Shown here one piece after another: positions 51,573 through 59,862 of a stretch of DNA of 64,000 bases. Made by a program: the position numbers and the translations under genes. Within the stretch, counting starts at the first letter, position 1. The number at the start of each line of letters is the position of its first letter. The stretch covers positions 1 through 64,000 of the forward strand of contig DAOKYY010000003.1 of the NCBI GenBank assembly GCA_035325905.1, given 5' to 3'. The stretch comes from DYGX01 sp035325905. GTDB lineage: Bacteria; Chloroflexota; Anaerolineae; Aggregatilineales; Aggregatilineaceae. The notes under the pieces are model-generated. The model did not search any database and was not told where the DNA came from. It worked only from the letters and a program-made list of their open reading frames with translations.

Positions 51573-52137
51573 GGATTTTGGCAGCCAGACGTTTTTGACG
51601 CTCTCCGATGTGGCGCATCTGCGGCTCGAGGCGCTCCAGATTTTTGAGCAGGGGCTGGCGAGCCATGACGTGTCCGATCTGATGCGCTTCATCGAGCGCC
51701 AGATCGCGCAGTCCCCGCCGCAGATGGTGCTGCTGCGCGAGCTGGCCGCCGACCTGGAAGAGCGCATGGCGTTGCTGCACGCGCATCGTTTCGACGCGCG
51801 CGAGCAGGTCGTCCGCCTGCTCTGGGAAGGGTACGCGGTCGATATCACGCCGCTGGCCCCAGTCGAGGCGGTCGAGCAGTATCACACGCTGCGCGTGGTC
51901 GATGTGATGGCGCGCGTGCTCGCCGGAGGGCCGGAGGCGCAGGCCGATGCGCCATTGCTGCAGCGAGTCGTCGAAGCCTCGCTCGGCAAGGCCGCCGAGC
52001 TTCAGCGCAAGATCGAGCTGACGCAGCAGGTTTTCCGGCTGCTAGCGGATTGGCTCGACGGGATCAACGCCACGACCGCCCGCCGCTACGGTCACTACTT
52101 CGTGGACCGGAAACAGCATCGCGACCTGTGGCACTGA
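51565..52137 (+). CDS. Helical conserved hypothetical protein
   Basis: A 190-residue protein predicted to be almost entirely alpha-helical, with Leu/Ala-rich amphipathic stretches (for example DLMRFIERQIAQSPPQMVLL) and no membrane segment, signal or catalytic motif. The start is a GTG at 51565 that overlaps the DUF971 stop by 8 bp. No function recognised; the coupling suggests expression with DUF971 and Hpt. Confidence 0.65.
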   Translation: MLEDFGSQTFLTLSDVAHLRLEALQIFEQGLASHDVSDLMRFIERQIAQSPPQMVLLRELAADLEERMALLHAHRFDAREQVVRLLWEGYAVDITPLAPVEAVEQYHTLRVVDVMARVLAGGPEAQADAPLLQRVVEASLGKAAELQRKIELTQQVFRLLADWLDGINATTARRYGHYFVDRKQHRDLWH

Positions 52138-52216
52138 GGCTGCACGGCGAGCGGGCGCGCCAGGAGCCACGTCCGGGCGGACAAACTGCGTCACTCACAG
52201 GCAAATGGGGAAGTGC

Positions 52217-52783
52217 ATGGGCCAATCGTACGAGCGGTATCTCGCCGAGATTCTGATCCCCGAAGACGAGCTACAAGCCCGTATCCGCGAGATGGGGGCG
52301 CAGATCACCGCCGACTATCGCGAAGTCAGCAACCTGCACCTGATCTGCGTGTTGAAGGGCGGCGTCATGTTCCTCGCGGACCTGACGCGCCATATCGACC
52401 TGCCGCATAGCATCGACTTCATGGCGATCTCCAGCTATGGCGCCGGGGTGCGCGAGTCGTCCGGCCGGGTGCGTATCGAGATGGACCTCAGCCACGACAT
52501 CGCCGGCAAGAACATCCTGGTCGTCGAAGACATCGTCGACAGCGGCCACACCCTCGATTACATCGTCAGCCTGCTCAGCACGCGCAAGCCCGCCAGCATC
52601 CGCATCTGCGCCCTGCTGAGCAAGCCGAGCCGCCGGCAGGTCCCGATCCAGCTGGATTACGTTGGGTTCGAGATCCCCGACAAGTTTGTGTTCGGCTACG
52701 GGCTGGACCTGGACGAGCTGTACCGCAACCTGCCCTTCGTAGGCGTCTGCCGGCCGGGCGCCGTGGCCGGAGAAGCCGAGTGA
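52217..52783 (+). CDS. hpt: Hypoxanthine phosphoribosyltransferase
   Basis: Purine salvage enzyme that makes IMP or GMP from the base and PRPP. The 188-residue protein has the VLKGGVMFLADL loop (about residues 46-57), the flexible loop ISSYGAG (about 73-79), the PRPP-binding VVEDIVDSGHTL (about 102-113) and the base-specificity segment FVFGYGLD near the end. The ATG at 52217 is preferred because GGGGAA is five bases upstream; another ATG lies at 52205. The following tRNA nucleotidyltransferase start overlaps its stop by 4 bp. Confidence 0.94.
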   Translation: MGQSYERYLAEILIPEDELQARIREMGAQITADYREVSNLHLICVLKGGVMFLADLTRHIDLPHSIDFMAISSYGAGVRESSGRVRIEMDLSHDIAGKNILVVEDIVDSGHTLDYIVSLLSTRKPASIRICALLSKPSRRQVPIQLDYVGFEIPDKFVFGYGLDLDELYRNLPFVGVCRPGAVAGEAE

Positions 52784-54294
52784 GGCTCGACCCCCAGCCG
52801 CCGATTCGCCCGCTGATCTGGCCGCCGGTTGTCGAAGCGGTCTGCGCCGCCGTACCACCGGGCGCGGGCGCTTACCTGGTCGGCGGCGTCGTGCGCGACG
52901 CGATTCTCCACCGCCCCATCCACGATATCGATCTCGCCACGCCGGGCGATGGCGGCCCGATCGCGCGGCGCATTGCGGACGCGCTGGGCGGCGATTATTA
53001 CCCGCTGGACGCTGAGCGCGGCGTCGGGCGGGCGCTGATCCCCTGGGAAGGCGATCAGATCATCGTCGATGTGGCTCGCTTTCGCGGCCCTGACCTGCTG
53101 GCCGACCTGCGCCTGCGCGATTTCACGGTCAACGCGCTGGCCGTGCCCGTTTCGGGCGACCGGTCGCGCGTGATCGACCCGCTCGGCGGCATGGCCGACC
53201 TGGGGCGCAAGGTCCTGCGGCGCTGCGGCGCGCAGTCGATTGCCAGCGATCCGGTGCGCGGGCTGCGCGCTGTGCGCGCCAGCGTGGATTACGGGCTGCG
53301 GATCGAGCGCGCGACGCAGGCTGACGTGCGGGCGCACGCCGCGCGCCTGGTCGACACCTCGCCGGAGCGCGTGCGCGACGAGTTCCTGCAACTGCTCGGC
53401 TCGGCCCGGCCGGGCGCGGCGCTGGCTGCTGCCGCGCGTCTGGAGCTGCTGTCGCCGATCCTACCTGAGCTAAGCGGTCTGGACGCTGTCGAGCAAGGTC
53501 CGCCGCACCAGTACGATGTCTGGAAACACACGCTGCTGACCGTCGAGCGCCTCGACGCCCTGCTGCGGATCGTCGGCCCGCAGCGCGATCTGCGAGACGC
53601 GGCCAACATCGCGTATGGTGCGGTCGTGATCGCGGTCGCGCACCTGCGCCCGCAGCTTGCCGAGCACCTGAGCGTCACGTGGGCTAACGGCCGGTCACAC
53701 CGGACGCTGCTGTTGCTGGCGGCGCTGCTACATGACGCCGGAAAAGCGCAGACACGCGAGGTTGACAGCGACGGACGGGTGCATTTCTACGGGCACGAGA
53801 CAATCAGCCGCTCGGTCGCTCTGTCGGTCGGCGAGCGGCTGCGTCTGAGCCGGGACGAGATCGGGCGGCTGGCGAAGATCGTCGGGCACCACATGCGCCC
53901 GCACTGGCTCGCCGATGGCCCGCAGCTTTCGGCGCGCGCTGCGTATCGCTTCTGGCGCGACACCGGCGCGGCGGGGGTGGACATCTGTTTGCTGGGGCTG
54001 GCGGATTACCTGGCGACGGTTGGTCCGGCGCTCGATCATGACGACTGGCTGGCGTATGTCGAGACGCAGCAGCAGCTTCTGAACCGCTATTTCCTCGATT
54101 ACGACAATTCCGTTGCGCCTGCGCCGCTGCTGACCGGCCATACCCTGATCCGCAAGTTCGGGCTGGAGCCGGGGCCGGAGATCGGCGCGATCCTCGAAGG
54201 GCTGCGCGAGGCGCAGGCCGCCGGTGAGGTTTCGACTCAGGACGAGGCTTTGGGTTGGGTGCGCCGCTTTCTCGAACGCGCGTCGCGGAACTGA
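52780..54294 (+). CDS. CCA-adding / poly(A) polymerase family tRNA nucleotidyltransferase with HD domain
   Basis: Adds CCA to tRNA 3' ends, or polyadenylates RNA. In 504 residues the nucleotidyltransferase head shows YLVGGVVRDAILHRPIHDID (GGxVRD plus the catalytic Asp pair) and DLRLRDFTVNALA; the body has DPVRGLRAVRAS, and a C-terminal HD domain contains LLAALLHDAGKA and HHMRPHWL. None of the three tRNAs here encodes CCA, so a CCA-adding enzyme is required by the cell and this is the obvious candidate. The GTG start overlaps the hpt stop (GTGA). The family splits into CCA and poly(A) enzymes that cannot be told apart by eye. Confidence 0.9.
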   Translation: MRLDPQPPIRPLIWPPVVEAVCAAVPPGAGAYLVGGVVRDAILHRPIHDIDLATPGDGGPIARRIADALGGDYYPLDAERGVGRALIPWEGDQIIVDVARFRGPDLLADLRLRDFTVNALAVPVSGDRSRVIDPLGGMADLGRKVLRRCGAQSIASDPVRGLRAVRASVDYGLRIERATQADVRAHAARLVDTSPERVRDEFLQLLGSARPGAALAAAARLELLSPILPELSGLDAVEQGPPHQYDVWKHTLLTVERLDALLRIVGPQRDLRDAANIAYGAVVIAVAHLRPQLAEHLSVTWANGRSHRTLLLLAALLHDAGKAQTREVDSDGRVHFYGHETISRSVALSVGERLRLSRDEIGRLAKIVGHHMRPHWLADGPQLSARAAYRFWRDTGAAGVDICLLGLADYLATVGPALDHDDWLAYVETQQQLLNRYFLDYDNSVAPAPLLTGHTLIRKFGLEPGPEIGAILEGLREAQAAGEVSTQDEALGWVRRFLERASRN

Positions 54295-54300
54295 AGCGCC

Positions 54301-54876
54301 CTACCCCACCGGCGGCTCTGGCTCGATCCGCTCGAAGAACCACAACAGCGTCTTGCCATAGCGCCGCTCGTCATAGGCTTCCAGCGCGCTGAGAGTAACC
54401 GGCTGCTGCTCGGAGGGGTCGATCTGCACGATCACCACGCCGTCCGGGTTGAGGTGGTGCGGCGCTTCGTCCAGCAAGAGCAGCGCGTCTTTCCATAGCG
54501 TTTTGTACTGCGGCGGGGCAATGTAGACGTAGTCGAAGGCGCGCGGCTGGCGGCGGCGCAGGTAGTCGAACGCGCTGACGCGCAGCACTGTCGCGCGGTC
54601 CGCCAGGCCGGTGAGCGCCAGGTTTTCGTGAATGGTGCGGATCGCCATCCGGTCGCTGTCGATAAACAGCGCCGACGCCGCGCCCCGGCTGAGCGCTTCG
54701 ATCCCGACGCTGCCGGTTCCCGCGAACAGGTCGAGGAAAGATGCGTCTCGCAGCCCGGTGCCGAGGATGTTGAACAGCGCCTCCTTGACGCGATCCATCA
54801 CCGGCCGGGTCGTGTCGCCTGGTACCAGCTTGAGCCGCCGGCCTTTGGCGGTTCCTCCGATCACGCGGATAGGCAC
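54301..54876 (-). CDS. rsmD: 16S rRNA (guanine(966)-N(2))-methyltransferase RsmD
   Basis: Methylates G966 of 16S rRNA using SAM. The 191-residue protein opens with the RsmD signature IRVIGGTAKGRRLK, followed by TRPVMDRVKEALFNIL and the SAM motif DLFAGTGSVGIEALSRGA (about residues 49-66). Odd: the catalytic motif usually read as DPPY or DPPF appears as YIAPPQY (about 118-124), with Ala in place of Asp. Activity may therefore depend on other residues, or the protein may belong to a variant subgroup. It precedes nothing obvious and converges with the CCA-enzyme gene at 6 bp. Confidence 0.88.
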   Translation of the reverse strand: MPIRVIGGTAKGRRLKLVPGDTTRPVMDRVKEALFNILGTGLRDASFLDLFAGTGSVGIEALSRGAASALFIDSDRMAIRTIHENLALTGLADRATVLRVSAFDYLRRRQPRAFDYVYIAPPQYKTLWKDALLLLDEAPHHLNPDGVVIVQIDPSEQQPVTLSALEAYDERRYGKTLLWFFERIEPEPPVG

Positions 54877-54886
54877 GCGGCGCCTC

Positions 54887-55879
54887 TCAGCTTCCCGTCT
54901 CGACGACTTCGCGGGCGGCCCGGATATTGGACTGCGGCGTGGTGGTCATGATGACGCAGCCGGTGGAGAGAATGAAACGGCGAGCGTTCGTCTGCTCGAT
55001 CGCGTCCCGCGCCTGGGCGCGGACCTCGACCGGCGTGCCGGTGTGCATCGGCTCCATGCGCCCGATGCCGCCGCTGACCGCGCCCGGGAACAGCACTTTG
55101 CCGTTGGCGAGGTCCGGGTCGCTCTCGCGGTCGTGCCAGTTCAGCGCCTGGAGCGGGTAATCTTTAACCGCGCTCAGCATCGGGGCGCGGCCATGCAGGT
55201 GGCCCAGGTTGAACCACCACTCCGGCGGCAGCGCCTCCAGGACGCGCAGATCGTAGGGCCGCCCGAATTCCAGGTACTCGCTCTCGCTCATGACCGTGTA
55301 GGAGGCGTGCTGGATGGCGTAGAAGATGCCCGCGACGCCGCTGCGCCGCATGGCGTCGATGAAACGTAGCGTGCTTTCGGTCAGCGTGCTGAGGCCGGTC
55401 TTCAGCCGGTCAGGCGCGGTGCGCATATGCTCGATCAGGCGCTCGGTGCCCGCGACGTTCTTGGCCTGGGCCAGCGGGCTGAAGACGGTCTGGATATAGG
55501 GCACCTCGTCGCCGAAAGCTTCCTTGAGCAGGCGGAGAGTCTCAAGCTGGCGACCCAGCGCGCCTTTGGTCGGGTCGAGCACGCGCAATTCGGTCCAGTC
55601 CAGCGAGCGGTGAACGGCGCGCTTGACGTACTTGCGCGTGCCTTCCAGCTCGCCTTCCCAGCGGTCCTGGACGCCGTAATCGGTCACGCAGAAGCTGCTG
55701 GCCGGCGACACCTTGACAAAGTCAAAATCCCACCGCCGCTGAAAAGCGACGGTCGCCTCGGCCAGATCGGCGGCGCGCTGGTCATCGCCCGGCCAGTGTC
55801 GCCACAGGGCGACCGGCACGCGATCGGCCTCCTGGCCGGCGATCGTCTTTTCCAGCCGCTCGCGTTTGGTCAGCGTCAT
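54887..55879 (-). CDS. Uroporphyrinogen decarboxylase (URO-D) superfamily protein
   Basis: A 330-residue TIM-barrel protein of the URO-D superfamily. It begins LTKRERLEKTIAGQEADRVPVALW, the usual N-terminus of the branch that includes corrinoid or coenzyme M methyltransferases, and contains FDFVKVSPASSF and NLGHLHGRAPML. Key substrate-binding arginines of HemE at the N-terminus are not evident, so it is unlikely to be HemE itself; a methyltransferase or decarboxylase on another substrate is more likely. It sits 10 bp upstream of rsmD and 35 bp downstream of a small TPR gene, all on the minus strand. Confidence 0.82.
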   Translation of the reverse strand: MTLTKRERLEKTIAGQEADRVPVALWRHWPGDDQRAADLAEATVAFQRRWDFDFVKVSPASSFCVTDYGVQDRWEGELEGTRKYVKRAVHRSLDWTELRVLDPTKGALGRQLETLRLLKEAFGDEVPYIQTVFSPLAQAKNVAGTERLIEHMRTAPDRLKTGLSTLTESTLRFIDAMRRSGVAGIFYAIQHASYTVMSESEYLEFGRPYDLRVLEALPPEWWFNLGHLHGRAPMLSAVKDYPLQALNWHDRESDPDLANGKVLFPGAVSGGIGRMEPMHTGTPVEVRAQARDAIEQTNARRFILSTGCVIMTTTPQSNIRAAREVVETGS

Positions 55880-55914
55880 GATGGCTCCTGACGATTGTGC
55901 GCCGCAGAAAAAGA

Positions 55915-56229
55915 TCAGGTGATGAACTGCTCGAGATAGGCAAGCTGTTGCTCCACCATCCGGTTGAGCATGAAGTAGCGCCCCGGCGTGGTCACGTCCT
56001 CGTTCACGCGCTCTTTTTCGATGAGCTGCTTCACCTTGAGGAAGACCTCGCGCGCCTGGTCGTTCTGATTCAGGCCGCGATAGGCAAGGCCCAGCCCCCA
56101 GTTAGCGTCGATGTTGGCCGGATTGCCTCGTACAATCTCAGTAAACTGCTGGACTGCGGCATCGTCCTGCCCTTTGTAGTGGGCGCTCCACGCTGCGCCA
56201 ATCCGGGCGTCAAGGTCTTTGTCGGTCAT
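55915..56229 (-). CDS. Small TPR protein
   Basis: A 104-residue protein with two TPR-like helix pairs (AHYKGQDDAAVQQFTEIVRG and NPANIDANWGLGLAYRGLNQ) and a C-terminal helical cap. No signal or membrane segment. The ATG at 56229 has GGAGA seven bases upstream; an upstream ATG at 56292 lacks one. Probably an adaptor; partner unknown. Confidence 0.75.
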   Translation of the reverse strand: MTDKDLDARIGAAWSAHYKGQDDAAVQQFTEIVRGNPANIDANWGLGLAYRGLNQNDQAREVFLKVKQLIEKERVNEDVTTPGRYFMLNRMVEQQLAYLEQFIT

Positions 56230-56378
56230 CGTTTTCTCCGCTGTCAGGCATCCGGTCCGCACGCTGGACCCTATGAAACCGCACTCAAGCATTATAGCTT
56301 AGGCAAGGCAGTTGGCAAGATAACCCGGTAGACTACCAGAAAAACGCATCAAATTCATCGCGTATCAACCGGTTCACC

Positions 56379-58214
56379 TCACCCCCGCTCGGCGCTAACG
56401 TGTCTCGTCCCGGCCCGCTCGCGGCGCGCGGCCAGCCTCAGCCCCAGCGCGAACGCGGCGGCAGTCAGCACCCAGCCGGCCCGGCGAGCGCCAGTCGCGC
56501 TATAGCTCAGTTGCAACTCGTGACGGCCTTCGGGTACGGACAGGGCAATCAGGCCGTCAGGCTCGGTCGCGCGGAGCGTCACAGGGCGCCCATCGAGATG
56601 CGCTCGCCAGCCTTCAGCCATGAACGTACGCAGCGTGATCTCCGCCCCACCCGCTGAGCGGACCAGAATCCGCGCCGACTGCGGGGTGTGCTCGATGACG
56701 TCGACCAGCGTCGTCGCCGGAAGATGGTCGCGCACGATCTTGTCCACGGTGTCCGACTCGTAGGACACGAGCAGCGACGGCTCGGCGGCGGGCGGCCCCG
56801 GCGCGGCGCGCGGCAGCAGCCACCCCGCCTCCCGTGCTACGAGCGGCGCGCCTGCCGCCTCGCTCTGGACCAGGCTGGCAGGCGTCAGCGGTGGCATGGC
56901 GCCGGACCAGGCCGGGAGCGACGGCGGCAGCAGCCCGCCCCCTGCGATCGCGGCGGTTAGGGCGAGTATCCCCGCGACGCGGACGCGCGCCGAGCGGCGA
57001 CGTTGCAGCCGGTGGCCCAGCGAAGCGCCTGCCAGCGCGCCGCACAGCGCCGCTGGGAAGACAAGGTCGCGGGGGCCAAAAGGCGGCCACTCCACGCTCC
57101 AGCGGGTGCCCAGTGGCGGCAGCGCCCCGATCAGCAGTAACGCCCCGGCCAGCGCGAACAGCCCTGTTTCACGCGCCGCAGGATCGGATCGCTCTGCTCC
57201 ATGTGCGCTTCTGATCAGGCGCGGCGCGACGGCCATCAGCAGCGCCAGCGCCGCAGCGCCCCACAGCGCGATGCCCAGCGCGGCGGCCGGCGTCGAGTTA
57301 ATCGCGGCGCGATTGAGCGGCGCGTTCCAGCCGAAGATGTCCGCCGGGGATGGGCTGCCGAAACCCGTAAGCGGGGCGTCCGCAACAGGCAGCCAGCGCA
57401 CCGCGCCGCGCTCGGCCCAGGCGGGGAGCCAGTAAAATGCGCTTGCCAGGAAGCCTAGCGCATACGCCGTGAGCGCGAGCCGGTGATGTGCGCGCTCTTC
57501 AGCGGGCGCAGCGCGCTGGAGCAACAGCCACGCCAGAATCAGCGCGCCGAAGATCAGATTCAGCGGCTGGTGCGCCAGCCAGAGCGCCATGCACGAACCC
57601 GCCGCCAGCAGCAAGTCCGTCCCGCGTCCGGAGTCGCGCAGGCGGTCGAGCGCCCACAGGCTAGCGAGGAACAGGCCGCCCGCCCACAGCGCGCCGAGGT
57701 CGGCTTGCAGCAGCGGCTTGACCAGCGCGACCTGCGGGCTGAACAGGCCGAGCGCCGCCGCCAGCACTCCGGCGTAAGCGCCCCAGCGACGCCGCGCGAA
57801 GCCGAACAGCGCCAGCCCCAACACGATCTGCGCGCCGATCAGGGTGAATTTGACGCTGTACTCGGCGCTGGTTTGCGCCAGGACGCGATGCAGCCCCGCC
57901 AGGTAGTGCGGCAGCGGCGGCAGGTGGCTCCAGACCGGCGAGCCATAGCCCAGGTTGAAATCGGCGGCCCAGCGCGGATACAGGATGCCCGCCTGGATGC
58001 TCTCGCTCATTTCCAGCGCGCGGGCGGCTTCGCTCCGCAGCCCGTCGCTCGGAGGCAGCCCCGCCCGCAAGAGCAGCGGCGCGATCAGCGCCAGCGCCAG
58101 GACTCCGGCGAGCGCCAGCGGCCAGTCCACCGCCCGGCGCGTGCGGCGCATCCAGGCGGGCAGCTCGTCGTAAGCGATGTCTACCGGCCATTCCGGCATT
58201 TTCGGCGGGAACAC
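56379..58214 (-). CDS. Multi-pass membrane protein, YfhO / PTPS-related type
   Basis: A 611-residue integral membrane protein with roughly eleven hydrophobic helices between residues 30 and 430, then an extracytoplasmic beta domain and a last helix (about 585-602). The C-terminal WRAHLDGRPVTL and VPEGRHELQLSYS match the closing domain of YfhO-like and PTPS-related membrane glycosyltransferases, and the first outside loop has ARALEMSESI and YPRWAADFNLGYG, as in that family. Probably a lipid-linked sugar transferase or polymer modifier. The start is a GTG at 58214 with AAGG upstream, or the ATG at 58199. It is divergent from the kinase gene. Confidence 0.82.
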   Translation of the reverse strand: MFPPKMPEWPVDIAYDELPAWMRRTRRAVDWPLALAGVLALALIAPLLLRAGLPPSDGLRSEAARALEMSESIQAGILYPRWAADFNLGYGSPVWSHLPPLPHYLAGLHRVLAQTSAEYSVKFTLIGAQIVLGLALFGFARRRWGAYAGVLAAALGLFSPQVALVKPLLQADLGALWAGGLFLASLWALDRLRDSGRGTDLLLAAGSCMALWLAHQPLNLIFGALILAWLLLQRAAPAEERAHHRLALTAYALGFLASAFYWLPAWAERGAVRWLPVADAPLTGFGSPSPADIFGWNAPLNRAAINSTPAAALGIALWGAAALALLMAVAPRLIRSAHGAERSDPAARETGLFALAGALLLIGALPPLGTRWSVEWPPFGPRDLVFPAALCGALAGASLGHRLQRRRSARVRVAGILALTAAIAGGGLLPPSLPAWSGAMPPLTPASLVQSEAAGAPLVAREAGWLLPRAAPGPPAAEPSLLVSYESDTVDKIVRDHLPATTLVDVIEHTPQSARILVRSAGGAEITLRTFMAEGWRAHLDGRPVTLRATEPDGLIALSVPEGRHELQLSYSATGARRAGWVLTAAAFALGLRLAARRERAGTRHVSAERG

Positions 58215-58304
58215 GCGGTAAGCCCTTCTTCCTGGCGGCGTGTATTACAGCCGGGCAGCATCACGAAGCCGCGCCGCACGCCTCGACGCGCTCTCAGTTC
58301 CTGG

Positions 58305-58310
58305 TATAAT
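58305..58310 (+). promoter_or_regulatory. Extended -10 (CTGGTATAAT) of the kinase gene
   Basis: Perfect TATAAT with the TGG extension, 71 bp before the ATG at 58381. No clear -35. Confidence 0.5.
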
Positions 58311-58380
58311 GGTACTCGATGGGGCGGGATTGCGCCGGGCCGTCGGTGTCGCGCCGACAAGCACCCGCTGCCGGCGCCGC

Positions 58381-59646
58381 ATGAGCGAGAACGGGATGTC
58401 GTCACAAGAGACGCTGCTAAATGACCGCTACCGCCTGATCGCCCAGCAGGGTTCGGGCGGGATGGCGGTCATTTATAAAGCGCAGGACCTGGCGCTGGGC
58501 CGCACGGTCGCGGTCAAGATTCTGCGCCCAAGCCTGACGAACGACCCGGAGTTCCTCAAGCGTTTCCGGCAAGAAGCGCGCAATGTCGCCAACCTCTCGC
58601 ACCCGAACATCGTCACCGTCCACGACGTCGGCCAGGACGGTAACACGCACTACATCGTGATGGAGTACATCGACGGCGACGACCTCAAGCGCCTGATCCG
58701 CGCCGGGGCGCCGTTCTCGATTGACCGCGCGCTGAGCATCGCGATCAAAATCTGCGCGGGCGTCGGCTACGCGCACCGCGCCGGTCTGGTCCACGCCGAC
58801 GTCAAGCCGCAGAACGTGCTCGTCACTGAGAACGACAAAGTCAAAGTGACGGACTTTGGCATCGCGCAGGCGCTTTCCGCGACGCAGCCGCTAGAACGGC
58901 AGCGGATCGTGTGGGGCAGCCCGCACTACTTTTCGCCGGAGCAGGCCCAGGGCGAGCCGCCGACCCCCGCCGCCGACGTGTACGCCATCGGCATCGTGCT
59001 GTTCGAGATGCTGACCGGGCGGCTGCCGTTCGTTGGCGCGGACCAGCAGGAGCTGGCGCTGGCGCACATCCGCGAGACGCCACCGCACGCCTCGGACCTG
59101 AACCCCAATGTGCCGGTGCACCTGGATCGCATCCTCGACAAGGTGCTGTCGAAGGAGCCGGGCGCGCGCTACCGGACGGCGGACCAGCTTGGGCGCATCT
59201 TAATCAGCTACCGGCGCCAGGGACACACCGCGACCGACGAGATCCCGCGCGTGCCGGACCGCCTACCCCCGGCGGACACGGCGGCGACGTTGCCGCCGAC
59301 GCCTCCACCGAGCGCGCTGCCTGGGGGGTATGGCGCGGCGCAGAGCACGGTTCCAGCGGTGATGCGCGCGCAGGCCGCGACCGAAGCGCCGACCAGTCGC
59401 ACGGCGGGCTGGTCGTACCCGGATGGCAGCCGCGCGACCGCGCCGGTCATCCCCCGCGCCGGGGAGCCGCCGCGCCCGTACCAGCCGCCGCGCGCGCCGG
59501 ATGCGATGCTCCAGTCGCGCTATCGCGCCGCCGAGCCGCCGCAGCCGCTCGACCTGGTGACGATCGTGCTGGCGTTCCTGGCTTTTATCGCGGTCGTGCT
59601 GCTCATCCCGCTGTGGATCGCCGTCTACCAAGCCTGGGCTGGCTAA
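58381..59646 (+). CDS. PknB-type serine/threonine protein kinase, membrane anchored
   Basis: A 421-residue Hanks-type kinase. The N-terminal kinase domain (about 18-275) has the Gly loop GSGGMAVIY, the ATP Lys K46 in VAVKIL, the catalytic loop HADVKPQN, DFG in VTDFGIAQ and the APE-like SPEQAQG. The usual HRD arginine is Ala, as in some non-RD kinases, implying activation-loop phosphorylation is less important. A Pro/Ala/Thr-rich linker (about 285-385) leads to one C-terminal membrane helix (about 395-417) with almost nothing outside, so there are no PASTA sensor repeats. The ATG at 58381 follows the promoter; in-frame sequence before it contains the promoter. Confidence 0.92.
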   Translation: MSENGMSSQETLLNDRYRLIAQQGSGGMAVIYKAQDLALGRTVAVKILRPSLTNDPEFLKRFRQEARNVANLSHPNIVTVHDVGQDGNTHYIVMEYIDGDDLKRLIRAGAPFSIDRALSIAIKICAGVGYAHRAGLVHADVKPQNVLVTENDKVKVTDFGIAQALSATQPLERQRIVWGSPHYFSPEQAQGEPPTPAADVYAIGIVLFEMLTGRLPFVGADQQELALAHIRETPPHASDLNPNVPVHLDRILDKVLSKEPGARYRTADQLGRILISYRRQGHTATDEIPRVPDRLPPADTAATLPPTPPPSALPGGYGAAQSTVPAVMRAQAATEAPTSRTAGWSYPDGSRATAPVIPRAGEPPRPYQPPRAPDAMLQSRYRAAEPPQPLDLVTIVLAFLAFIAVVLLIPLWIAVYQAWAG

Positions 59647-59661
59647 TGGACGCCGGCCGGG

Positions 59662-59684
59662 CCGGGTTTCGCCCCGGTTTTCTT
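59662..59684 (+). terminator. Terminator after the kinase gene
   Basis: CCGGG (59662-59666) pairs with CCCGG (59673-59677), followed by TTTTCTT. Confidence 0.6.
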
Positions 59685-59717
59685 ATGCAACCCTAACGTC
59701 TCTCGGCGGCCTGCCGG

Positions 59718-59747
59718 TTGGTTTTCCGCGATCCCTTCCGGTATAAT
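59718..59747 (+). promoter_or_regulatory. Promoter of ftsH
   Basis: TTGGTT (59718-59723), 18-bp spacer, perfect TATAAT (59742-59747) in the extended form CCGGTATAAT. The leader is about 105 bases long. Confidence 0.6.
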
Positions 59748-59862
59748 TTCGGTAGCGGACTTATCGAGACTCTGTCACAGACCGTGATTAAGTGAATCGA
59801 AAAGCTCAAATGATTCGGACCGCGCGCGTGATGTTTGACGTGGCGACGGCTGGAGGCTAGCA

